Shown one piece after another: positions 46,242 through 57,502 of a DNA stretch of 64,000 bases (position 1 is the stretch's first letter; the number at the start of each line of letters is the position of its first letter). The DNA is from Warburgia ugandensis. Lineage: Eukaryota > Streptophyta > Magnoliopsida > Canellales > Canellaceae. The notes below the pieces were generated by a model. It worked only from the letters and a program-made list of their open reading frames with translations, made no database searches and was not told the DNA's origin. Made by a program: the position numbers and the translations under genes. The stretch spans positions 2,390,001 to 2,454,000 of the forward strand of contig CP141135.1 in assembly GCA_035236585.1 (NCBI GenBank), read 5' to 3'.

Positions 46242-49200
46242 ATGGCGGAAGCTTCAACGGGGCTTCGTATTATCCTCAATCAGCCAGTGAAAGAACGAGC
46301 TCCAGTTCCTATTTCATGCCATGCCGATCGAGACCGAGTTCTGGTAACCATTCTCTCCGCCTCTCACTATACTTTTCCTCTTTCCGTTTCTACATTCCAA
46401 AATATTCAAAATTTCTACATTCCTCCTTCTGAGGTTTCTGTTTACTTCATGAAGAGCTAGTCATGAGCGTCTGCAATTGTACTTTTTCACATCATAACAT
46501 AGATATGCTAATAAATTTACTTCAATGAAGCCATTTACATCCACGTACATATTTCTATGCATAATTATCTATGTGGGTGGTTGTTGCTATCATATTTGTG
46601 ACCAATACTATTTTCCTAAGTCTTTTTTCTTATCTATTCTGCCTAATGTTTGAAGTTATCATTTAAGCTAATCTGTTGGAACATGAAACGTGTGCATGTT
46701 TTGATGATCAATGTCCATTCAGGTCCTGCTGTTTACATCGGCAAGGGATCGGAAGATTGTGTTCTATATTACCCGTGGTCATCATAAAAGTTGATTTGTC
46801 ACGATAATATATTTTAATCAAAATTCTTTGACTTTGGATTTTAATGTGAGCCCTTAAAGTCTTGTGACACTACATTCTGTGTGAAGGTTTTTTTCTGTTG
46901 AAGTTAGTCTCCTCCTTACATAATTGAAATTCGTTGCTTGTTGATTGGAAGCATTTGATTTCTTTGTCTCAGGAAGTGTTTAAAAATGCTCTATTGAAAG
47001 CTGGACCTCCAGCAAATTTTGCGCTACAAGCAATGCAAGAAGCTATCAAACCTCAGGTCTTTGCTCTTTCTTGATTCCGCTACTCATATTTGTCGCCTTT
47101 CTCGTGCAGTCCAGCCAACTTGTTTAACTTGCTTTCAATAATACGCACATATCTGTCTACTTGAGTGTGCAGACTCACGGACTTAGCAACAAACACACCA
47201 TATATGTGTATGTGCACCTGCTTCTTGTTGATCACTATGCTATAAACTATGTGCATATTAGCTCCAGACTCTACTCTCTTACCTTGGGTTTTCATTTTTG
47301 TTTCCTTTCATATTTCAGTTTGAGTTCTCTACAGCAGAGACACCATACTAATAATGTTCTGTATTAGTCATGAAACCAGCATTATAAAGCATTCACATGT
47401 TTGCTGTACACCTGATATGACCATGTGTTTGACAGAGACAAACAGTACTGGTCCAGGATGAGAATCAATCTTTGGAGAATGCTCTTCGAACATTACTTCA
47501 GGAACTTGTGGTAAGTAATTCTACAATGAGAAGTCTTTATTGAAGTGGTTTTTGTATTTTCTCCAGGACCTTGCTGATGGCATTTCAAATACCCTGTGGA
47601 ACTAGACATTGTAAACATTTGAAGTTCTATATGTGTCTGGGAAAGGAAGAGAAAATAATGAATTATCATTAAGGGCTTATCTTCTTAGGGACTTGATTGT
47701 CAACTTGGTGAAATTTTTTATATTGTGGTTTCTAAATTATATAGAAGAAATGAATCCGCTAAACTATGTGATACCATGTCATTGCAATATCTGATCTGGA
47801 GTGCAGAGAGGTGAATGAATTATATATTTCAATGGAAACAAACAGTGAGGGTTTCACATTCTAATGGGAAGTGTCGCAGTACAGCTATCAAGGCTAGTTT
47901 GGAATATCAATTTCTAACTGAAATCACTCTCCAAAATCAACACAAAGCTAGTTGGATAACATGTAGTTATAGGACTGCTCTTCATAGATGTAAAATCTCA
48001 TGCCTGCGCTTTCTCTTTGTTCCCTTTGTTAGGCACATTACCTTTCATTGTAGCTGATAAATACTACAGTTTTCAAGTCTTTGGCATTTTTGCGTACCTA
48101 CTTATTGCTTTTAACAGTTTTGATGTCCTTTTCGATGCAGTCATCTGCAGTTCAGTCAGGGGAGAGGATTATGCAATATGGCAAATCTATTGATGAGACA
48201 GAAAATGTACAGGGCCAAATACCAAGGCTTCTTGGTCTGTTCTGTGTTACTTTTTGCATTTTACCAGATCCTTTCATAGACTGTCACTAGAATGGTCAGT
48301 CTGTCAGTTCTTGTCTATCTTTTGTTGTGCAGCCCAGCTGTAACTTTTGACTATACTTTCTTGTTTTCTGTTAGACATTGTGCTATATCTTTGTGAAAGA
48401 GGCCATGTTGAGGGTGGTATGATATTCCAACTGCTAGAAGATTTGACAGAAATGTCTACTATGAGGGATTGCCAAGAAGTTTTTGGATATATTGAGAGTA
48501 AACAAGATATCTTGGGCAAGGTATGGCAATTCTTGTTTCTTGGTGTTAACTTCTTAGTTCTTACTGATTCTTCTCTTTTTCTTAATGAAAATCTTCAACA
48601 TGTACTTACACTATCTGTTATTGATATAATAAAAAATCTGCATGGACTACTTTCAGCAAGAGCTGTTTGGCCGAGGGAAGCTTGTTATGTTAAGGACATG
48701 TAATCAGCTTCTTCGTCGACTATCAAAGGTATCAATATCAAATCAATATGTCTTCAACTCATGTGAATGAATGGTACTGCAACTTTGATGGATGTGAAAT
48801 ACATCCTCTCACCTCATAATGAGTTGGTTTTCTGATTTTCTTCCCTTTTGTGGCAATTGGATAATTTAATAAAGTTAAAACGGCATCTACTTCTCCATTT
48901 ATTTGCTGACTTTCGTCCTGAACTTCTAGGCAAATGATGTAGTTTTCTGCGGACGCATTCTTATGTTCCTTGCCCATTTCTTCCCATTGTCTGAACGCTC
49001 AGGTAATCATTAGCAACTTCCTGTTTATAAGCCTTCTGTTCAGCACTTTTTAGTCATGTTGATAGTCGGCTGATAAATGCTTACAGCTGTAAATATCAAG
49101 GGAGTTTTCAACACATCCAATGAAACAAAGTACGAAAAGGATGCTCCGGATGGTATGGAAACAAGCTATTTCAAAATATTTGGCTTCCCATTTCTTGCTC

Positions 49201-52200
49201 TTCCTCTGGGTCTTGATTGCTGACTTTAGCGTACATCAGTTACTTTCTTCCAGTACACTTATATTACTCACTTATGTCTCACTAGGTATTTCTGTTGATT
49301 TCAACTTCTACAAGACCTTTTGGAGTTTACAGGTTAATTATTCAACTGCTTTAAATGAGTGTAGTTCTAGAAGAACAAGTACATTACTTTCTTCTTGTTG
49401 ATCTCTCCACAGTCCTTTTTGCAAAAGCTTTCTGCTTTATATTTCTACATTGTCTCTAGTTATCCAGAAGTAGACGGGCTTCTTGAGATTAAGACTTGAG
49501 CCATGGGATTTTGTTGTTGTTTGGTTGAAGAATGTACAAGGAGGGAACAGCTCTAAATGATGCACAAGAAATTATAACATTCCTTGTGATTGGTTTAACT
49601 ATTGTAGATATAAGAACTTGCCAGACTGTTTTATATTATCTTCTTTTGGTCTTCAGGAGCATTTCAGCAATCCTGCAGCCACGACACTTGCGCCGACCAA
49701 GTGGCAGAAGTTTGCTTCCAACTTAACGGTACATCCATCTCCAACTATCCGTTATATTGCATGATGTTGCAGATTCTTTTTCTTCTCAGTTATATTTGGT
49801 ACATCTCTAATTGTTATAACTTTGGTAATATATTTTTCTGAGGACCTTGATGTCTTCTTCTTGTTTTTTTGGTCAAGAGTGATGTCGTCAAATGTATGCT
49901 TTTCTTTAAATATGAACTTTTAGGTGGTATTGGATACCTTTGAAGCTCAGCCTTTGAATGATGGTGATGGGAATGCAAATAACCTTGAGGAAGAAGAGGC
50001 AGCAGCTTTTAGCATAAAGTATTTGACAAGCAGTAATTTGATGGGTTTAGAGGTAAATATGGATGGAAAATGGATGTCTGAACTCATCTTGTGCTAGTTG
50101 TCTGGATTGAGATGTTTCATATGATTTTCTTTGTTTAATCCGCAGTTGAGGGATCCCAGTTTCCGCCGCCATGTCCTTGTTCAATGCCTTATATTGTTTG
50201 ATTACCTTAAGGTATGGCATCCCACTCATACATGCTGCTTTCTTTGTGGTAAGCTGCAAACTTGCTTATGCCTGAAGTAAATACATGATTGAAATTTTAG
50301 ATTTCTATGTTCTTGTAGGCACCAGGAAAAAATGAGAAAGATGGGCCCTCAGAAAGCATGGTAAGTGCTAATTTATCAGCTTGGATGAAACCTTTATTTC
50401 TATCTTTATGTCATGTCAATTTGGAAGCTCATTGATATTTGTTACCTTTATTATGTTTCTTCTACATAGGTCTAGTATAAATCTTTGTCATCAAAAGATC
50501 AATGGATTTACTGCTTATGTGCATGTCATCTCAATTTGGAACCTCATTGGTTTTATAATCTTCGTCGTGCTTCCACTACAATAGTTTAGTATGGATTCTT
50601 ATCATAGAATGTCTCCAAAGGTTCATGTGTATTTGATTATGGAATGATTTCTTTGAGGCATTTAATTTTTCTTTAGTGCCGAATGATCTCATTTGAGGCT
50701 CCGGTCTGCTGTTGAACAACTTCTCTTAAAAAAAAGAAAAGAAAAGACTTAGCTCTAATCTTTTCTCTTTTTCCCTTTGGTTATACTGCGTAGGGCTTTC
50801 TAGATCCAAGTACATTTCATATTTTGATTGGGTGGTGAGAATGTTAAACATTCTTAGTGGCATCTTTACCTAGATTTTACTTCTGTGAGGAAAATTTTGT
50901 TAATTAATTGTAGCTGTACATGGTCAGAAAGAAGACATCAAGTCTTGTGAAGAGCGTGTGAAAAGGCTTCTTGAAGTAATACCACCTAAAGGGAAGGAAT
51001 TTCTTCACAGTATTGAGCATATATTGGAACGAGAGAGAAACTGGGTGGGTGCTCATAATCTTTCTGAAGTTATTTATTTCTTTTCACAGTTATTATACTG
51101 TGGCTGCCATTGCAATCTGAGATTGCTTGCATTCGATTTATTTTCTTGAAGTGTTGCACATTTTAGGTTTGGTGGAAACGTGATGGTTGCCCAGCATTTG
51201 AGAAACAAGTTACGGAGAAGAAAACAGGTCAAGATGGTACAAGGAAGCGGTATGGATTAGTTATTGGTTTTATTAGTCAAATATCCTTGTAAAACAATTC
51301 CCTTAATGCACGATATATCTGTTTTCAAGTTACGATTTTGGGAGGATTAAATGAAAATTTTTCATGACATGACTTTTCTCTTGGGCCTGAATATATGAGC
51401 AACCCCTCCAACGAAAAAGAAATACTGGGGAAATGTCTAAAATTAGGGAGATAGGGAATTTGTAGAAGCTTCTTTAACATTCTTTTGTGCTGTTCTCATG
51501 ATTATTATGCTGTGGCTAATCTGTAATGTAGAGATAATTTGAAGTTTGTAATGTTTTACTCCATGTTATCTTGGAAGGAAGTCTGTTCTACAGAATATCA
51601 GTACATATATTAGAACATGCCACCAATAAGGAGTTCAGGATTTTACTAAAAAGGGGTAGCACGGTGCAAGAAGTTCCCAGCCATGCAGCATCCAGGGAAG
51701 GGGTGGCCTACAAAGGGTTTAAAGTATTAGTACACAGCCTTACCTTGCATTTTGCAAGAGGCTGTTGCCACGCCTCGAACCTGTGACCTCCAGGTCACAC
51801 GGCAACGGCTAACTGTTGGCTCCCCTTAAGTTCAGGATTTTGCTAACTCTGAGAAATAGGATCATGATTTGCAGAACTTAGCCTGAATCAGATTTTGGTT
51901 AAATTCCGAACAGAATTAAGATTTGTTTATGTCTTGTTTACAACAACTGAGCTTATTCGATTGAGTAAAGGGGTTCTTCCTTGCGAAATACAAACTTTGA
52001 CCATTTGGAGAAAAAGAAACAAGTTTAGGTGGTCACTGACGTGTTTCCCATCCACACCAATATCTTGTTGGAATGGTCTGGAGGACCTATTCGAGCTGAA
52101 TTGTTGCATAAGGAATGGTAAATGGATAGGATTGTCCAGAGAAGTGCTCCGGCTATGTATGAAGGGCACCGCTTTTGGATGATCCAACCTGTTCATTTGT

Positions 52201-54561
52201 TGCCCTGGCTATTGATATCTCTTATACTAAAACACCATGATGATTGGAGGGAATTGAATTTAGACCTTTGTTTATGCAAAGTTTCTAATCAACTGTTTCC
52301 TGTGATTAAAAGCACAAATTTCTTGATTGTACAATCATCCAATCTGCATGAATTTGAACTACTAGGACATCCTAAGCCAGAGCAATTGTAGGAAGGGGTG
52401 TGATCATTCCAAGGAAGGGCTCATTCATGTAAACGTGGGGTGCTTCTAGAGACACACCTTATATGGTGGCTCTTGTTCCATATATGTTTTCTTGCAGCTT
52501 GGGATCGAAACCAAGTCATTTTGGCCAAAACAGCTCAGTTACAGTCCAAGCTTTGGTCTTTATGACCTAAAATGTCTCACTGCAACTATAAGATGATCTT
52601 GTTGAAATGTTCTTCTATATTTTGTTGTCTGCTTCACAAGTAGGTTTTTATCTGATTAATTGGATTCTGTTATTTTTCACTGTAACTTGATTATCATGTT
52701 CATCTTGTTGTTATAGTAAGATGCCACGGTGGAGAATGGGAAACAAAGAACTCGCTCAATTGTGGAAATGGGCAGATCAAAATCCTGTATGTTTCTTGTC
52801 TGATATCTTTTCGTTCTTTTCTTTTATAAGTGTTTGCTCCATTTATTAGATCTTAAATCAGTAAAATAAGTTTATATCATGAGCATATCCATAGTAGCTG
52901 GTCATTATATTTTTCTTGGGATCTGTGGCCTTGGGATCTTGCTGCATATTACGTGTTGACTTTGCATACATTCTCAATCAATTTTGTCATGCTAATTTTA
53001 TTTAATTTTCAGGAGAAGGGTAAGTCCTGCTTTTGAGACACATTAGCATTTTTGAGACACCTTAAGCATGTTCACTGAGTTCCTTGTGCTGCACTTTTCT
53101 TATTTGTTAGTTTTTACAATCAAGCTGGAGTATTTCTTTGTATATAGCCTCGAAACTATGGTGCTATTAATTTCAAATATTTGCCCCCCTCCATGATGCT
53201 TAGCTTTGCCTCTGTGGTGGTTTCAGAATGCTCTGACTGATCCTCAACGTGCATGCACCCCATCGGTCACAGAGTACTGGAAGCCCCTTGCTGAAGATGT
53301 GAGCATCAGACTTAAACACCCCTTGTGCTTTCATTCATTTTTTCTCCCACCGATGAATTCTACATTTGTATGGTTTCATAACTACAGATGGACCCTTCAT
53401 CAGGAATAGAAGCTGAATATCACCACAAAAATAATAGAGTAAGTTGAATTCTTTATGGCATGGTTTTAGCAATGGTCAATATATTAGTATGAGAATGTGG
53501 CAGTTCCTATTTATTGGATATCCAAAAATAGTCTTTAGACAAGAATAAGCCAGTAAAAGAATTGTTTTATATGCCTTGGTATTCACAAACATGTTGATCT
53601 CATCTGAACCATGAAAAGTCTTTATTGTTTTCAAACTGTAGGTCTATTGCTGGAAAGGCCTTAGATTTTCGGCGAGGCAAGACTTGGAAGGATTTTCTCG
53701 AGTATGGTTTATGTTAATTTTGTTTATGCAAATGTTTGAGTATAGTTTATCTTTTCAAGTTCACTCAATGCCTAGCATAGTCTTGAAAGTTAGTCATGTC
53801 CCTTTGGTGCAGTTTACTGAGTTTGGCATTGAAGGAGTTGTTCCTCCAGAACTTCTGCCACCAGAAATCCGTTCTAAGATTCACACTAAACCTAGTGAAA
53901 GGTCCAAAAGAACCAGAAAGGGAGAGGAGGCAAAGGTTACTACAGCGCATGCTGAAGAAAACCAGGTAATGCGAGACATTAGCCATTTCTGTTTCTTAGA
54001 TTTGGCAGAAATGCCATATTATAGCTTGCAGAAAATCTGATTGAACATTGGCAAATACTGGGGATCTTTTTGGGATTACAAAAGAAAAAGAGGAGTTTCT
54101 TGAGCACAGCCCTAATTTTCGAAGATCATGCTGGCATTTGCTGAGAAATACTGGAGAATTTCACTTGCGCTGTCTGTTTCTTAGTTATATAATTGTCCTT
54201 TTATTTGATTAAGAAAATACATCATGTCAATGCTTAATATATACTTGTTTCTGTTTGTTTGGGGAAGAATGCAAGTGTTGCTGCAGAGATTGATGGTGGT
54301 GGTAGTGGTGCCGAACTTGAAGATTCAGCTGCACCAATGGATGCCGAGGCTGCAGCTGTTAACATCTCGCAGGGTGGGGACCCTACACCTGAAGAAAGCC
54401 ATAAGCAGAGCCCTGAGATTGACATTGGCCCAGAGGTAGGCCAAGTGGAAACAGAGGCTGAGCCAGAATTAGAGCCAGAGGTCGATGGAGAGACAGAACC
54501 AGAGGCAGAATTGGATCCAACAAGCAGAGAAATGCAAGAAGGGGTCAAAGACAGCCCGTAA
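46242..54561 (+). CDS. THO1: THO complex subunit 1 (HPR1 homologue)
   Basis: Twenty-one exons: 46242-46343, 46973-47056, 47436-47510, 48141-48234, 48375-48520, 48657-48728, 48930-49002, 49087-49152, 49286-49332, 49657-49728, 49924-50052, 50146-50211, 50319-50360, 50928-51044, 51167-51249, 52717-52786, 53227-53298, 53388-53438, 53642-53701, 53813-53965, 54268-54561. Junctions are GT-AG, phases agree and the total is 1968 nt (655 aa). The THO1/HPR1 signature text runs through the body: HVEGGMIFQLLEDLTEMST, YIESKQDILGKQELFGRGKL, ERSAVNIKGVFNTSNETKYE, NWVWWKRDGCPAFEK and YCWKGLRFSARQDLEGFSRF. The tail from about 559 is acidic and E/P-rich. THO1 is a core THO/TREX subunit coupling transcription with mRNA processing and export in the nucleus. 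Exon 1 adds 34 residues ahead of the EVFKNALLKAGPP segment where, from memory, other plant proteins start; it is the least certain part. Confidence 0.95.
51649..51828 (-). mobile_element. Au-like SINE, copy 5, in THO1 intron 15
   Basis: The minus strand reads GGGGAGCC…, then the GGTCACAGGTTCGAGG B box, AACAGCCTCTTGCAAAATGC and GCCACCCCTTCC. It is flanked by AGTTCAGGATTTTACTAA on the left and AGTTCAGGATTTTGCTAA (51829-51846) on the right, an 18-bp duplication with one mismatch. Confidence 0.9.
51847..52716. other. Rest of THO1 intron 15, unexplained sequence
   Basis: This is the remainder of the longest THO1 intron (51250-52716). It has open stretches on both strands around 51900-52390 with no recognised protein and a mobile-element-like texture, but no ends or duplications could be defined. 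Confidence 0.4.
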
Positions 54562-56927
54562 CCCTGTAATACGTGAAGATAGAGAACTATATGAAGAAGA
54601 GCAAAAATGCAGCCATAACAGCGAACTTTTGAAACGCCAAATTCATCTATTCACTGTAAGAAGCATCCGCACCAAGTTACATAAAAGCCAAAACAGAAAG
54701 ATGGTTCTTTGGGTCTCCTCTTCTAAGAAATGAAACGTTTGAGGTTATCAACTACCGAAAATGCAAGAATTTTCATGTAATTTTTGCCAGCAGTGTGTTG
54801 TAATCTACTGTATTCTACCAAACAAAACTATGCTTAATTTGTGAGTTCATACATGGTCAGTTTCAGCCTTGCAGGTGGATCTACTACTCATCACTACTGT
54901 CGAATACTATAATGGCTGATACAACAACGGGCACCAAATTTTGATAAATGAAGTGAAAATTATGTTTGTTTCTGAGGTGCCACGGTGGGCCAGGCAGTGA
55001 CGCGGATTGTACACGAAAGTGTGATCCATGCCCAAAATGGAAAATGCCATTTAGAATGAGCTACACTGTATGGCTGAGAGATGTTAAGAAAAGAATCACA
55101 GTTAAATATTCCAGTTATCATCAGATAATTATAGGACTTTGATTGCGGTCTTGAAACCAACGGTTTGGACATCTGCATACCTGAGGAGCAACTTGAAGCT
55201 GCTAATCAGATTTTCTCTCTTTCATTTTTTTTTTCTTTCTATTTTTGGGTGTTAAATAAGTTGCTTGACTAGATAGATCCAACAGGACTACGTAGCTCAA
55301 CGTAAAAACGTCAGAATTATTGGAAAGCTATAATTGAGTAACATCTTCTTTACCTACATCATCCATGCCACCAGCTACAAAGTCTGCCTGTAAGTAAAGC
55401 ATACAGCTATCTGGTAAACAAGCCTAAGAAATTAATAAAGAAGAGATCAAAGGTTACTCCACCCTTGTTTTGGCCATTATCATTTCCTCTCTTACCACTA
55501 GTAAGAAAGGATGAAAAGATCAAAACATAAGCATAACAATGATAAAACCTAAAAGCATCATTTACCAGAAGCTTGTCCCAGAGATGAGGCGGTCTTAGCT
55601 CCATTCAAACTGAAATGTTTAGGTCCTTTAATTTAGAGGAGAGGAAGAACAGGAGTGATGGGCATGAAGAGAAAACTTCTTCTACTTTAATGAAAAGCTA
55701 AAGAACAATAGCCAGCTAAGGTGTTTTTCTTCTCTTATCATTTCCTTCCAAGGGAGAAATCATGAGTAGAATAGGAAAAAGCAGGTGACATATTTTTATT
55801 GGGTGCAATCATGTGTATATGTCTTATTAAGAAAGGGTAGAATGTGATGAAAGGTGAGCTGTCAAAAAAGAATATTAGAGATCTTTTAACTTTTAAGATG
55901 AAATGAGGAGAAATGAAATCTAACCACTCTATTTGTTGCAACAAGGGCATTTCATGCTGATCAATGTGAGCCGAAAGATTATAAGCACAACGATGGTATC
56001 TAGTCTTTAGCCTTTATCTACTTAACACTTGTAATGTTTGGAACTTAGTGTCATTGAAGTTTTTGTTGGTCTAGTGAAAGTTTGTTTTGCTCCCCAGTGG
56101 GATGAAGAAACGTGCTAATACACCACAAAGTAGCCTGAATCTGCAGGTAATTGGTGATTCTGAAAAGGGAACTATAAACTGCTCTGACTGTAATGGGTAC
56201 CTCATGCGACAGGTTAGGAGGTGCATGCCAACTGCATTCTTAATAGAATCGATCAGAGTTACTGATGACTTGTTTTCCTTGCACCAAGTTGCTGTAACTA
56301 AATATGGCATGCTGTTTTTGTGAAGCAATATACGAGGTGGACCTGTACATGCAGGTTTCACATTTTTGCCACATCATGGATCCCATGCATTGAAAAGATC
56401 ACCTTTCACTATTTTGAATAGCTATGTTTACATACTCTGAGAGAGGGAAATCCAAGGGGTCACACTTCAAGATGTTGTATGACTCGGGTGAGCTGCCTCA
56501 TTGAGTTGCCATGAGATCACACCCTCACTTACCAATAATACCAATATTAATTCCTTTTTAGAATCTAATCGTTCTATGTCATGGATGATGTCTGTAATCG
56601 GTTGATTCTTGGTTTGTATTGCAAATGTTTGTTTTCCAGATAGCAACTCTTGGTGCAGCATGGTTGAGTTAAAAGGGTTAGTTATGTTGTAAAAAGTCAG
56701 TCCTCTCAGTACTACAGACAGTTTTTTGTGAGTTGTCAATGGGTTGAGGCCTAAGACCAAGTGGAAGTTAATCCGATCAAGGAATCTGCCGATGAATGTA
56801 GATTTTATTTGAGCAAGGGTATCAACTGGGTACCTAGATGAACATTGATTCTATTTCATCAGGGATATCACAGGACAACTCTGCAATCTGGGATAAATTC
56901 AATCCATGGTGGTCCTTGGTCACAATA
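54562..56927. other. THO1 3' region and intergenic sequence, no gene seen
   Basis: The first 200-300 bases are the probable THO1 3' untranslated region, AT-rich with several polyadenylation-like A/T tracts. The rest shows only short frames with no conserved features. An exon-like stretch at 56087-56150 was considered and not supported. Confidence 0.6.
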
Positions 56928-57107
56928 AAAGGGCAGATCCGGTGCACGAAGCTCCTGCCTATGCAGGGTCCGGGGAAGGGGCGGACCACAAGGGCCTATA
57001 GTAGGCAGCCTTACCTTGCATCTTGCAAGAGGCTGATTCCATGCCTTGAACCCGTGACTTCAAGGTCACGTGACGACAACTTTTACCGTTGTGCCAAGGC
57101 TCCCCTT
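56928..57107 (-). mobile_element. Au-like SINE, copy 6
   Basis: The minus strand reads GGGGAGCCTTGGCACAACGG (A box), GGTCACGGGTTCAAGG-type B-box region (the copy has one change here), AATCAGCCTCTTGCAAGATG and GCCCCTTCCCCGGACCC, ending GGATCTGCCC. It is well conserved in sequence, but no clear target duplication was found. It lies between THO1 and the ClpS-like gene. Confidence 0.88.
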
Positions 57108-57502
57108 CAATCTGATTCCAAAATATAGATCGAAATAAGATTAAAGGGCACTGATGGTATCGAACATGCCAGATGTTGATAAAATGGCAAAGTAGAGCCA
57201 TAACCAAGGATGTATGATACAGAGATCTACCTGTTGTTTAAGAGGCTTTGAATTTAAACCCTGCCCTCCGTGCAGAGTGGAGAATGGTAACTCTTACTTT
57301 CATGTGGCTTGAGGCATTTGATTCAACAAACGATGCACTTTCAAGTAACACAACAAAAAGTCAACTTCCACTACCTTGTGTTGTTCAACTTAATTGCTGT
57401 GTGAAGGAGAGATGCATCACCTCAAATTCAAACAAAATGAACATGTTTTATTGATTGCTCTCATTGTAGATATCTACACTCCCTTGATTATTGATCAGAT
57501 GT

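Noticed and set aside
46717-46790. Exon-like stretch reading VLLFTSARDRKIVFYITRG inside THO1 intron 1, after a CATTCAG acceptor-like site
   Set aside because: It ends in a stop, has no donor, and exons 1 and 2 already join in phase across it. It could be a poison exon, but nothing else supports that.
51895-52391. Overlapping open frames on both strands in THO1 intron 15
   Set aside because: No recognisable motif, no splice partners, and the flanking THO1 exons join in phase across them; probably decayed mobile sequence.
56087-56323. Short frame with an apparent donor (CTGCAG/GTAATT) as a separate gene exon
   Set aside because: No matching protein family, no partner exons in phase, and no continuation on either side.
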